64,000 bases of DNA, from assembly GCA_017893485.1 (NCBI GenBank), contig CM030367.1, forward strand, positions 84,760,853 to 84,824,852, written 5' to 3'. Source of the stretch: Hemerocallis citrina (taxonomy: Eukaryota; Streptophyta; Magnoliopsida; Asparagales; Asphodelaceae). Each line of letters opens with the position of its first letter. Position 1 is the first letter of the stretch. The notes beneath the pieces are model-generated. The model did no database searches and was not told the DNA's origin. It worked only from the letters and a program-made list of their open reading frames with translations. Shown piece after piece: positions 10,735-21,834 of this stretch. Position numbers and translations under genes: made by a program.

Positions 10735-11623
10735 TGTTACCGCTGATTTCGGTGTGGGGGTAAACAGATAAGATTTGTGAGTTCGAGAAAACCTGAACAG
10801 CTGGTCCAAACCTTCTTGCTCTTGCTGCAACCTGCAAGGAAGTGCGAGACACCGGGGTTGATTCCGGCGACGCACCTTCCGACGCTCTTGTCAGTAACCA
10901 GTGGTGATCAAAGGAAGAGCTTAAGGTGGAAAAAGAGTGATTACCTGGTCACAGTGGCAGAGGGGAGGTATTTATAGTCGCCAGGGGAGTGATTAGAGGC
11001 TTGATTCTCTGTGTAACTGCTAGGAGAAAAATCCTCACAGTCTGTTTTGGAAACTAACCCCTGATTCCCGGTGAGAGTAAATCAGGCCCGTTGACTTGGT
11101 CAAATCAGTGGCCCTGATTTGTCTCTTGTTGGTCTGGGTTCGCCTCGGGTCGGGACCCGTACCCAATTGGTGTGGATCCGTTTGTGGGTTGTTGGGTCTC
11201 GTGCGAAAGAGATCCGGTACCCGCTTTGGATCCACTTGTATGTGAAATTACCATTTTACCCCCGAGCTTCAAGATTCGCGCCCAATCTGGACGGTTCCGA
11301 TTTAACCCATTTTTAGCCATATCATATGTATATGTACATCCATATACAAATAAAATATTTATTTATAAACTAAAATATAAGAATATATGTTATAAAAATA
11401 TTATTTTCCCAAAGATTGTCTCGTTTAAACAATCGGGACAATACACCCAATTTAATTGAGAAGATATACCGAATATACCTCATCGGGTTCAGAATATATA
11501 ATATATATGAAATTTCTCTATTAAAATCAATTATTATTAGAAAAATACATAATCGTGTGCAATTCTCAATTGTGTACGGATTACAATGTAAAATAGCTAT
11601 ATGCTATTTTACGGGGTATTACA
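10735..11623 (-). repeat. 5' LTR of the Tat element (889 bp)
   Basis: The inner boundary (plus-strand TGTTACCG at 10735) is set by the primer site. The outer end is placed at TATTACA (11623), because the interrupted host gypsy frame resumes at the next base. On the minus strand the LTR has a TATA-like CTATAAATACC near 10975. The outer ~75 bases resemble the start of the LTR at 21835, so the outer AT-rich part (about 11330-11623) may instead be a remnant of a third element. In that case the true Tat LTR would be shorter. Confidence 0.65.
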
Positions 11624-11713
11624 ACATGGGAGGATGCTGATGAGTTTAGAGCTTCCCTGCTTTCGAACTTGGGTCAAGTTCATTCTGAGAGGGGAGGAGT
11701 TGTTAGGGGTTGA
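11624..11713 (+). pseudogene. C-terminal tail of a Ty3/gypsy polyprotein
   Basis: The plus frame reads TWEDADEFRASLLSNLGQVH, then SERGGVVRG and a stop at 11711-11713. TWED-type sequence followed by the 3' LTR is the normal end of plant gypsy polyproteins. The frame is cut on its left by the Tat LTR at 11623; the stop lies just inside the 3' LTR. Confidence 0.75.
11687..11699 (+). promoter_or_regulatory. Polypurine tract of the host gypsy element
   Basis: GAGAGGGGAGGAG directly precedes the LTR start TGTTAGG. It is the primer for plus-strand DNA synthesis and supports the LTR boundary. Confidence 0.85.
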
Positions 11714-12071
11714 GTAGCAGTTGGCGAAGGAGTGTATCAGCTAAGGGAAGGAGGCATCAACTATTGTGTTTGAGAAATGTATCAGTGTTTGTATGTTGTA
11801 TCTGTTTTTAGTGTTTGGGTTGTAATCGGGTATTTGGTTTGTCCCTAATCCGACCTATTAAAGGGCAGGAGTTAGTTATAGAGTCTGTTAGAGTTTTAAC
11901 CTGTGCTTTCCATGTAAATCCCACTCTATAAAAATGGGGAAACGAAATGTACTGTTTCGTTCAAGTTTAATAAAAATCCAATTTCCTTCTTCCTCGATTC
12001 AGAGCTTCTTCAAACCTTAGAATCTTCATCAATGGCGAGAAATCAACATGCTTAGAGCACAAGTCCTAACA
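11701..12071 (+). repeat. 3' LTR of a plus-strand Ty3/gypsy element (371 bp)
   Basis: It starts TGTTAGG and ends CCTAACA, a 7-base inverted repeat, directly after a polypurine tract. It contains a TATA-like CTATAAAAATGG near 11925-11935 and an AATAAA near 11970. The target duplication would be GTTCC (12072-12076); the left copy is outside the window. Confidence 0.85.
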
Positions 12072-12408
12072 GTTCCATAATATATGCCATTTAGCCTTTT
12101 TTGTTTGTTCAAATTAATTGTTACTTTTGCTCTTCAAGGAAGATTCCTAATCTTTTTAAAGGTACATTAATAAGTTTTTTATGAGACTTCCACTTATGCT
12201 CTTATATAGCCGCTTAAATTTTACCTTAAAAAATTACAATTACTCCCAATAAAGTCACATGTGCATTCCCAAGAAGGTAAGTTTTGTTGTGAAATTGTGA
12301 TCACCTACTTAGATAGATGTCCATCTATTAAGGTAACGGTCCAAGCCCACCTATTTAGACGGCGGCCCAATCACACTCACCCTAACTTATTCCTATAAAA
12401 ATGTTATT

Positions 12409-12419
12409 AATAAAGAGTT
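12409..12419. repeat. LINE target-site duplication, left copy
   Basis: AATAAAGAGTT at 12409-12419 is repeated exactly at 16866-16876, on either side of the LINE. An 11-bp duplication is normal for L1-type insertion. Confidence 0.88.
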
Positions 12420-13725
12420 TTTTTTTTTTGAGTAACAGGATAGTGCCTTGCGGCACCAGCCAACCAAAAAAATATATTAACAAAAGAAACGTTGAGTACA
12501 ACACTCTCATTTTACAAGAGGTAAAACAAGGCACAAACGCCACACCAAAGAACTAAATCGAAAGAATCGAGACCAGATTCGAGAAACAATACAACACCAA
12601 AACCAGACGCTGCCTAAAATTCAACGAAAACATCCGACGGTCGCCTAAATCTCCGCAGGAGTACACCAAAAGGCTGAAGAAGAGCAAAAAAAGCCGCAAA
12701 CCGCAGGTGACCATCCAGGAAGCGAGATGGACTTCGCGAAGGGGAGGGGAGATAGTCACACTGGATAAGCTTAATGCGACCGCACACTCGCCAGGTGGGC
12801 CACCTTCCCTAGACTCCAAAACAAACAGAGCAGTCGGAAGCTTCGGTGCAACTGATGCAGGGAAAGAGGAAGCAACACCTGGATGAAAATGAACAAAAGG
12901 AAAGCCTAAAAGCATACCCTTCTCACTGCATCTCAAGCTCCGGAGAGCGGAGAAAAAGAAAGGACCAAACAACGCTTGTAGTCCAAAATCCCTATAGGTA
13001 GTAGTAAGAAAAGGTGAGCACCAAAAATCCTCTAACACAGAGGATACTGCACAAGAAAAACGATAACAAACCAAAACCGCACCCTAACGTCAGCGAGGGA
13101 ACTAGGATCAACCCCAACAGATCACACTCTGAAGCTAAACACCAGTGCTCCACACCGAACAAAATAGAAAACGGGCATAATGGTTAAAACCTTGAAGCCC
13201 ACACCTCGAGCGATGCTCAAAACCAAACGTCAGACACAAACCTGCTATTGTCTATCATCCCAAACAAAGCAAACACGATGCAGTACAATTGACCCCCGAA
13301 AAACGGGGACAGGAAAAAAGCAGCGCTCACACAAAGCCAGGTGCAAAACCGAAATCAAACGCAACCAAATACCATATATGAAATAGAGGGGACCATAACA
13401 ACTACAGCATAATTGTTTAAAAATAACATGCACCCAAGGAAGAGAGTCGGCATGCTGGAAGAGCGATAATCACCAACAGGTATCAGGCCTCCCAAAGAGA
13501 GCCTGCCTGCAAACAAAAGGAGTCACCAAAGACTACCAACCAAAATAAAACACATCTCAGAGAAAAGCAAAGCTAGGGGAGGGTGCCAAACTACCAAAAG
13601 GGGGCAAAAAACACCGCCTCAAAAAGCCAAGTAGCTGAACCACCAAAAGAGACTCCACCGGGCTTGCCCGAAACTTCAGCTCTGCAAGGCAAGGGAAAAA
13701 ATTAAATTACGAGAGAACAAAGTTA

Positions 13726-15893
13726 CTAAAAAGAATTATTAGTACGAAGGAAATATAACGCATCGTCTAGGCGATGTAAATGCAGAGCAACCACTTTTTC
13801 AACTGGTAAAGTGGAAGGCCAAAATTTAAAATAAAAAAAGAACTCGTCGGTGATAGTATTAATCGCAGAGGTAGTATGTTGGAAGATACGTTTGTTCCGC
13901 TCTGCCCAAATAACCCAGATTATAACCATAACCGAAAGAAACCACGAATTACTAAACTCCATCCTGGGGGAAGGGAAACTTTAGCACGAAGTGAAAGCTT
14001 CCGGCCAACTCTGTGCTTGCCAGGCCCTGACCACGATCAACCACAGAGGTTGGATAAACACACACTTAAGGAACAAATGCTCCGCATCTTCGAGGTTGCT
14101 AGCACAGAGAAGCTGACCAACGGCTAGATTCCTCTTATTAAGGTCTTCAACAGTCAAAAGCTTATTATTCAGAGTGAGCCAAGATAAGATTTTTGATTTG
14201 AGCGGCGCACAGTTGCTCCATAAGGCTTTGGCATACAGGGCATCTGTGCTCCCAAAATTGAGAAACTTATAAAGGATTTCACAGAGAAATTATCATCTGT
14301 GGTCCATCTCCATTTGAAATCATCAGCCAGGAACCATTGGTAATGGTTAATACTATTAAACAACTCTTATAGTTCGATCTGAAGGTTCGGGAGAAGGACG
14401 ATAGAGAACGAAATGGACCAGAATTTTTGATTATTTCTAATGATCACGTAATCTGCCACCCTGGCCGCGGGGTTGGCCATCGTTAGGAAGAGGTTAGGGA
14501 ACGCATGGGATAGTTTGATGTTCCCAAACCACAGATCGAGCCAGAACCTAGTCCCAGTACCGATAGCGCAAAGGTGAACTAAGCCACACTGAAACGGTTT
14601 GGCAACCTTCCACACTCCTTTCCAGCTGCAGATGATTTACGAGGAAGACTGGTGCTAAAATCAGTCATGAAGTTCCGGGAAAAACAATTGGTGGAGATCA
14701 TGCGCACCCAAGACAGTTGATCCTTTTTAAGAAATCTCCAAAGCCATTTGCCTAAGAGCGCTAAATTCTGGTGTCTAATATTAAGGACCCCTAGACCCCC
14801 AGCTACCTTGGAGGTACAGATCAGTTTCCAGTTACAAAGGTGAAAGCCTGCCTTATACTCTCTCAAACCAGACCAGAAAAATACCTTCTGATACGGTCAA
14901 TTTTTTAATGACCCAAGAAGGGAGGAAATAAAAGGACATCATATAGAGCGGGATAGAAGAGAGAACGGAGTTGACGAGAACAAGTCTGCCTCCTCGAGAC
15001 AGGTGTTTTCCAGACCATCTATTCAGTCTGGACTCGACCTTTTTGATAAGCGGCATCCAATCCGCTTTGAGAAGTTTTCCCCATCTCATGGGGATCCCAA
15101 GATAATTGATAGGAAAGGTGGTAGAGCCACAATTAAAGAATAGAGCAATCTCCGATTGCCTATTTTGGGAGCCTCCCAGCCAAATGACAGAAGACTTTTG
15201 GAAGATGATGGCAAGTCCCGACGCATGCTCAAAGACATAGAGAAGTAGCTTCAGGTTGCGTAATGAGCACCCGTTCGGTTTCACGAAGATAATTGTATCA
15301 TTAGCGTATTGAAGGTTTAAAACACCAGCGAAACTATGAGTACTGCCCAGTCCTTCAATGACACCCGCTTCCCAAGCGTTGCAAAGGAGTTTGCTAAAGA
15401 CATCCGCTATCAGAGCGAAAAGCAAGGAGGAAATAGGATCCCCCTGACGCAGCCCCCGTTTACACTTGAATTTGTGGCCTTCAGTACCATTAATAATAAT
15501 CGACGAAGTGCCAGCAAAAAGACTAGATTTGGTCCAGACAATCCATTTCGGGCCAAATCCACGATGAAGAACGGTTTCAAAGAGGAAGTCACAGCTTACG
15601 TTATCGTAAGCTTTCTGAAAGTCTAGCTTTAACAGGATGCCCTCCGAATTAGTATGGTGGCAATCAGAATGATTTCTTGGGCCGTAGCCACACTATCAAG
15701 GATCAATCGATCCTTAATAAAACCAGATTGCAAGGGGTCAATTAAAGGAGAGATAATGGAACTAGACGAGTCGCTAGCACTTTCATGATAAACTTAAAGG
15801 TGGAGTTGATGAGGCTAATCGGACGAAAGTTGGGGACCGAATTCACTCCTAAAAATTTGGGAATAAAAATAATGTACGCGTAATTAGAACTGG
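13726..15893 (-). pseudogene. LINE reverse transcriptase and zinc-binding C-terminus (fragments)
   Basis: From right to left: an RT N-terminal segment just left of the MITE (IIFIPKFLGVNSVPNFRPIS); RT core at 14853-15425, with LQYANDTIIF, SGLAIIFQKSS, INYLGIPMRWGKLLKADW and RGGRLVLVNSVLSSIPLY; then GTRFWLDLWFGN near 14550 and a zinc-binding region with NLEDAEHLFLKC near 14090. The catalytic box YADD is changed to YAND. The product would reverse-transcribe LINE RNA at the target site; here it is split over several frames. Confidence 0.85.
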
Positions 15894-16770
15894 CAATCTT
15901 GACCCGTGACCCGTGGGTATCCGCGGGTGTACCCGTACGGGCCGGGTACGGGGTAAGGAAAATTTTGAAAAAAAATGAGCGGTTACTTTTTTACCCGGCC
16001 CGTGAACCCGCGGGTCGGGTCGGTTATACCCACGGGTACCCGTGGGTACCCATGTATTTAAATAAATTAAATTAAATTAAATACTCATCAACTTGAGTTG
16101 TAATTTATTTGAGTGTGTTGAGTTTGAATTTTATTTGGTTTCATTGTTTTTAATGTAATTAATTTCAAGACTTTAGAAACTTGTCATATGGTTTCATTGT
16201 TTTGATTTTGCAATTGTATTTTTGATTATGTTTAAATTTTGTTTAGAGTCAATTATGTCTGTATACTTTGAAAAATAATTGCTCTTTCTTTTCATGATTG
16301 GACAAATTATTGCTCTTTTGTCTTTGTTGATGAAATGATAAATTGAAATGCTAGTTGGATTTTGAATGTTGATACATATATTTATTTGAACAAGAAGCAT
16401 AAAAAAACAACAAACAACAAGCTTATTAAATTATCGTTCTTGATTCCTGATTACATTTGTTGTTGTTTCAGTTATTCAATTTTATATTTTCAATTTTTTA
16501 AAAAAATGATAGCATGTTGCTAATGTTTTTAATCAATTATTCAATTAAAATAAAATTTTAATTTTTTTTTAAAAACCCCAAAACAAACTCAAAATAAACA
16601 ATGAAATATTGACGGGTACCTATGGGTACTTGTGGGTACCCGCGGGCCGGGTCCGTGTTGAAAAAAAACTTTAAAAAAAGTTGCGGTTACTTTTCGACCC
16701 GGCCCGTTGGACCCGTGGGTCAAGCAACCCGTACCCATGGGTACTCGACCCGGCCCGTTTGCCAGGTCTA
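15885..16770. mobile_element. hAT-type non-autonomous element (886 bp)
   Basis: The terminal inverted repeats are TAGAACTGGCAA (left) and TTGCCAGGTCTA (right), one mismatch in 12. It is flanked by an exact 8-bp duplication CGCGTAAT (15877-15884 and 16771-16778), the hAT signature. Both subterminal regions are rich in ACCCGT and GGGTACCC-like motifs; the middle is AT-rich. No transposase is present. Confidence 0.92.
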
Positions 16771-16951
16771 CGCGTAATTGATCCTATTGAAGGAAAAGTT
16801 TTCCCGGTAAAGATCCGGAAACATTTGGAAGAGATCGTCTTTATTTTCGGCTATCGATGGAGATGAATAAAGAGTTATAAGACTCAGATTTTCGGCTATA
16901 TCTCTCAATCACTTTATTTTTGTTACACAGCACGATGCTTCGAAGAAAGCA

Positions 16952-17056
16952 ATAGCAAAGGGTTTGATTCCGGCTTTCAATTGGATTCTGATCGAAAAGA
17001 TAGTCCCTCTTTCAAAGTCAGCCGCTGGGATCTTGCTGCCTGAGAAAACCGCCCCG
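16952..17056 (+). pseudogene. CPN10: Mitochondrial-type chaperonin 10 fragment (first exon)
   Basis: The frame reads IAKGLIPAFNWILIEKIVPL followed by SKSAAGILLPEKTAP. This matches the N-terminus of plant mitochondrial Cpn10 (GroES-like co-chaperonin of Cpn60), where MAKRLIP, ILVEKI and GILLPEK are conserved. The start codon is ATA instead of ATG, and a conserved Arg before ILVEK is Trp. After EKTAP the sequence goes to GTTTGAAC, a plausible splice donor at 17057, and the next ~250 bases look like intron. I found no later Cpn10 exons. It begins 24 bases beyond the LTR end at 16927. I read it as a captured or retained host gene piece, dead through loss of start and of the rest of the gene. Confidence 0.7.
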
Positions 17057-17950
17057 GTTTGAACTTTTACTTCTTGATTTCATGCAAAGTCATCAACTTT
17101 ATGAAGCTTGTGTATGATTGGTAGTTTTATGCTCTTGAGTTTTGCGCACAAAGTTCAAAAAGCACGATCTTTGGGATTTCTGATATGGGTTTTGCTTCAG
17201 ACTTGGAAATATGGTAGATTTTGTAATTGTTTGATGGTATTGCTGTGATTTGAGTTATGTTTTTGAAACATGTGTTGATCAGTAATAGTTTTTGTAGGGG
17301 TGATAGGAAAATAATATTAAAAAAAATCACATCTTTGTGATGTAGAGTTTATTATTGTATCAAGATCTGATCTTTCTACATGTTTGATTAAGAAAGGATT
17401 TGGACCAAAATCTAGGGCATATGAAATATATGAAGATTCTTGAACGACTGTCCCGTATAATTTCATTAGGTGCTAATTCAGATGCTACTTGCTAATATTT
17501 AAACTAAAATTAGAACTGAAAAACCACGAGTTATGTCAACACCATTACTGTTTTGCTGCTTGAGTGACCAGTACATAAAGATGATTTTTGTTTTTGCATG
17601 AAAGGTGAAGTTAATTACTCTAGCCTACTAATTGATTAATGGAGGCAAATTAGATTGCCATAGAAATTTTCAAAAACAAGAATCAAATATGAGATTAGTG
17701 TTAAGAAAGATGAAAGAAATCATGTATATTCATTCAGTGTAAATTTGTTATATTATGCAATTATGCTGCAGTTGAAGATTCGTCAGATATTAATCCACTT
17801 CAGTGACAGAAATAAGATACAATACACAACATTAAAGAGCTTGTATCCAAAGAGCTTGTATCCAAATAAGAATCTGATGTTTCCCTTAGATTATAGTTAA
17901 GAAGCGATCGGCTTTAAATTATACTTGTTGATTTAATAGTAGGTGGTTTA
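17057..17950. other. Intron-like and retroelement-leader sequence, no gene seen
   Basis: 17057 to about 17310 is T-rich and may be Cpn10 intron. From about 17330 the sequence resembles 18220-18315, with a shared block of more than 50 bases around TTGATTAAGAAAGG, so it belongs to the retroelement leader. Confidence 0.5.
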
Positions 17951-18136
17951 AAATCTCTATTTTCGTAACACGTTATCAGGATGCCCATCTATTAAGGTAA
18001 CTGTCCAAGCCGACCTTCTTAGGTAGTGGCCCGACCATACTCTAACCCTAAATTCTCCCTATAAAAATGTAATGATTTAAGCGCCATACGACTTGGATTT
18101 TCGGCTACACCTCTTCATCTCTCACTTTTCGTAACA
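17951..18136 (+). repeat. Short copia-type LTR, copy 2, rearranged
   Basis: 17951-17970 matches the LTR end (CTCTATTTTCGTAACA) and the post-LTR CGTTATCAG. From 17979 the sequence returns to the middle of the LTR (ATGCCCATCTATTAAGG) and runs to a normal end CTTTTCGTAACA at 18136, followed by CGTTATTAGCAC. So one LTR end plus leader start is joined to a second 5'-truncated LTR. Confidence 0.6.
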
Positions 18137-21008
18137 CGTTATTAGCACAACGGCTCGAAGATATGTCTGCAAGCCTCTTCCCTTTCTGTCAAGAAATCAT
18201 CTTAATCTTTCAATAAAAATCTCATCTTTGTAATCTTGGTTTATTATTGGATCAAGATCTGATCTTTCTACCATGTTTGATTAAGAAAGGGTTTTGACGG
18301 AAATCTAGGGCATGATTTGTTTATTTTGATTGTGAATATGATGATGGTTTAACATATTGCATGTTTATTTATTTAGTGGTTGTTTAAAATAGGATCCCAT
18401 CAATTCTGAAATTTTGCCACATACCAAGTTACAATTGGTTATTAATTTCCTCTTATTTTCTTTGCGTCTTATTTTGAATGTCTTGGGATTTTGGATGTCT
18501 CACCTTCAGATCTGGATGAACAAAGCCATATTGGTTTTCTTTTCAACTAACATTTAAAGTAATAATAATAATAATTCTCTAAAAGGAAAGGAGTAGGATC
18601 TGAAAGGCATCAACATATCTGATAGAAAACTCATCAATCTACTGCATATTTAGTTTTGATCGAAAATTCACCCTCAAAAATTTTAGAGAAGAAAACACGA
18701 CTCTGTCATCATGTCTCATCTTTTTATGGTTTTAACTTACAAAATTTTACATCTAAGCCTTATGCAGACATTTCATTATTTGTGATAAGATGATATGCTT
18801 TATGTGTTCTCGAGTCTTTTGACCGTGCATGCTGAAACACAAAATTTCTAAAGTTGATTAATTAATCTATTGTGGTACCCTAATGTTTTTTTATTCCGAT
18901 CAATCTATCATAGAATACTATTATTCCTTTTGGTCTGTGAACTATCCTGCTGTCAAGTTTGATAAATTTTAGATCAATAGTTAATAGCATCCTCTTTCAA
19001 CCTGACATCAATATTAACTAAGGTCGTTGTATTATACCAAAAACTAGGGTTTCTATTTTGACTATAGTTTAACTTTTGTATTTGTTTAGATACTGAAGTT
19101 CTGATTATTTAAATTAGAGAAGTATCATCAAATTGTCACATGATACTGAAGTTCTGATTATTACCTGCTTACTTCATTAATCAGATTAATTATAGGATTG
19201 TGTCTCTATTTATGTAGTTATATATTGTACCAAAAGGTTTATGAATTTTTCTCTGATTACCTTGTATATCATGTGATTACTTATTTAATTGTGCTTACAG
19301 CACGCTGCCAATATGATTATACTAACACGATTTGGGATCTTTAAGATTTCTTTTTGAAAAAACGATTTTTTTCTACTTTTTTAGTATAAGGCTTCATTGA
19401 AATCAAATAATTAGGAATACAAACTGCTGTACTTGAGCCACTCTACTGTATGTTCCTTGAGAAAATCATTTGTAAATTTTAGGAATATGGATCCTGTATA
19501 GCTACTCTATTTTATGACATATTGGTTGTACTTTATTTTATAGTTGATACGTGATATTTGGTAAGCCCATATATTGTATGTTCCATTTACAGTTGGGTTG
19601 TCTATGAAGACAAGGCTCTATAACGAATTGACAAAGTTGGACTACTAGTTGACTTCAACCTGCAAAATTTAGCTTCAACTCATTGGTTTTTATTCTAAAT
19701 ACAATTTTGCTTCAATTTGTTTACCCCAGCTCTTTATTCTAAAAGGATCATTTGGGTGTCTTGTAAGTGCTCCTAGACTAGGAGAAATGTCTAGTAGGAG
19801 AAAGAACACATCTTTTTTTAAGAAGTTGACTGTCAAAGCAAGCCAAATAAAAGACATCCATGATTAAAGTTTTCTTATAAATTTGTTCTTCAATTCCTGC
19901 AATATTTAGTGTTACTTTTTGAGAGCCAATTAGATTTGCAGTTAATTATGTTCTAATTTTTTGAGAGCCGATTAGACTTGCAGATAATTTTGTTGTTCTC
20001 TATTGACTGGAAAAGGGATAATCTTTTTATCTGTCAGATTTTGTTATTGTTTAATAGGTTGATCTTTTGTTTTAGACTGGAATTTAGTTCCGCTTGATCG
20101 ATTAAGATTTATTGCAGTTGTCAATACACACAAACATATAAAGTATGTGATATTCCTAAAGATAGTTGTGCAGATTAATATAGTCTTGATTGGATTAAGA
20201 TTGGTCTAAAGAATTATTCTCAAATATACATGTAGCTATAGAAATATTTTTTTTTTAATCTCAATTGCTCTATCCTGACTTAGTAGGCATATGTCTGTTA
20301 CTTACAACTTATAGTTGAAGCAATCTCATTATTAGATGTGATATATAAGAACTTATAGTTTATGATCTGAAAGCAACTCTGATGAATCCTCCATAGACTA
20401 ATTTTTGTTTGGAATTGCTGTATATTCTACTTTTTTTTTGTTTGGTATTGCTGAATATTGAGTTAAGTTCTACATAAACTTTCCCACCTTCCCTATGGCT
20501 ACTAATTTACTGAAATGTACTAAGCTCACTCTTGTTCTATATACTTTCTGAATTTTCCAATGATAATTTTGTTCAAGAAATCAAGTATTTTCTTCCCAGT
20601 TTATTTTCTCCTTGATCCTACTGATTAGAACTCTAGATTATTAGTGCACTATTTTAGCAATAGATAAATTTCTTGAAGGCCCAAAAATCATCTAGTTTAT
20701 GTGTCTTCATTATTAGAAAGAATTCATATATATCTGTAGTGTTTATCTAGCCATGATGTTAATGCACATATACTTATAAAACCTTTGAAAATAAACGCAG
20801 AGAGAAATCCTGATATTTGTTGTAAGAAAAAAAAAATCTGCTTTGACAATGATGTTTAGTATGTGCATCTATCATATTGATATTTGTCCATGATCTCTTT
20901 CATTTACTATGGATTTGTTCTTTCCTGCTGCATAACTACATAGATTTGCATCTGATGCTGATAAGAGGATACCTACATCCTGAACTCGATGCTTTAATTA
21001 AATAAATG
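18137..21008. other. Non-coding AT-rich region
   Basis: No coding frame with a recognisable product. The first ~180 bases repeat the leader seen at 17330-17430. Small local duplications occur, such as GATACTGAAGTTCTGATTATT near 19093 and 19141. It may be a long retroelement leader or old intron/intergenic DNA. Confidence 0.5.
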
Positions 21009-21834
21009 TGTTGGATAGGATATATGAGTTAGTTTAATTAAATATGGTTTAATTTTTCGGATTAATTATCCTAATTAATTGGATTAATATTTTGTTGATT
21101 AAATTTAAGGTTTTAATTTTAATCATGATTTCGGCCATATAGTATTTCGGTCGTATAGTTTTTTGTTGATTAAACAGATTATTGGTTAAGATTTTTGCTG
21201 TTGTTGATTCTGTTGCCTGCAACTCTCCCGGCATGACAATCTTCGTATTTCCTTATAGGGTCCGACTTTATCGGACCTAAGCAGGTCTAAACCCGATTTT
21301 GTAATTTATTATTGGACTGTATAGAACATATTTATTTACATGTGGACTTTAGCAAAATTATTCATGTGCTGTTTATTAGCTATGGATAAGCTGACACGAA
21401 TTCATTCATGATTCAGAGGCTTATACGTAATTTGTTAGAAAATGGGTAATTTATACACCATTTACGAACCAGTTTTTGAGCAATTTTTTGAGTAAGATTC
21501 TCCGAATTAGTGAGAGATCTTAATGGATTTGTGTTCTCCTTCGTGAGTATATCAAAATTATATATTTATTTGCTAAAAACGGTTATTGGGTGAATGAGAA
21601 GTTGTCTTCCAAAGTGAAGCATTTTCATCTTTGAAAATGAGTTGAGGAATTTTAGTCCCACATCGGAAAAAACAAAGGAAATAGTGGAGGTTATATAATA
21701 ATCTCTTTCTTGGCATTGTAAAATAGCAAGCCAAGAGACCCTATTGCGCTCGCAGGGGGGTGCAAATCTCGGGCTGGATTACATGCGACTTGTGTGCGCC
21801 CGCACGTCCTGCGGACACGAATGCTGGACCGACG
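21009..21834 (+). repeat. Possible LTR fragment of unknown retroelement
   Basis: It starts TGTTGGATAGG and contains AGTCCCACATCGG (about 21654), a phrase common in plant retrotransposon LTRs, followed by a TATA-like stretch (TTATATAATAAT) and a GC-rich segment cut at the start of the LTR at 21835. The sequence after about 25860 (ATTTGTAACGGCTG..., then CTAAATAGAGG near 26046) may be its continuation. Confidence 0.35.

Larger units (their letters stand above)
3714..11623 (-). mobile_element. Ty3/gypsy retrotransposon, Tat-like lineage, 5' LTR present, 3' LTR not in window
   Basis: On the minus strand the order is LTR (10735-11623), primer site, gag, protease, reverse transcriptase, RNase H, a second RNase H, integrase, tandem repeats, and the end of an ORF on the opposite strand. 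A second RNase H between the usual one and integrase, and an antisense ORF near the 3' end, are hallmarks of plant Tat-lineage gypsy elements. The element stops abruptly at 3713/3714, where LTR A begins, so its 3' part and 3' LTR were probably displaced leftward by that insertion. Coding sequence carries at least two nonsense codons and three frameshifts, so it is non-functional. GC content is much higher than in the flanks. Confidence 0.85.
12420..16865 (-). mobile_element. L1-type LINE, 5'-truncated, decayed
   Basis: It is bounded by the 11-bp duplication AATAAAGAGTT and has a poly-T run at its left edge, so its poly-A tail is on the left and it reads on the minus strand. Going rightward it shows a ~1.2-kb 3' untranslated region, a zinc-binding/RNase-H-like C-terminus and reverse transcriptase. 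The 5' part (ORF1 and endonuclease) is absent, as in most plant LINE copies. An hAT-type MITE (15885-16770) interrupts the RT region. Many frameshifts and stops make it inactive. Confidence 0.88.
12288..16927 (+). repeat. Short copia-type LTR, copy 1, split by a LINE
   Basis: The LTR begins TGTGAAATTGTGATCACC at 12288, continues to 12419, is interrupted by the LINE, and resumes at 16877 to end with TTTTGTTACA at 16927 (about 183 bp without the insertion). Near-copies lie at 17979-18136 and 30297-30489. The sequence after the LTR begins CAGCACGATG, related to the ACGTTATTAGCAC after copy 2. Confidence 0.75.

Noticed and set aside
12553..13074. 173-codon minus frame as a protein gene
   Set aside because: It lies in the LINE 3' untranslated region and lacks any known domain.
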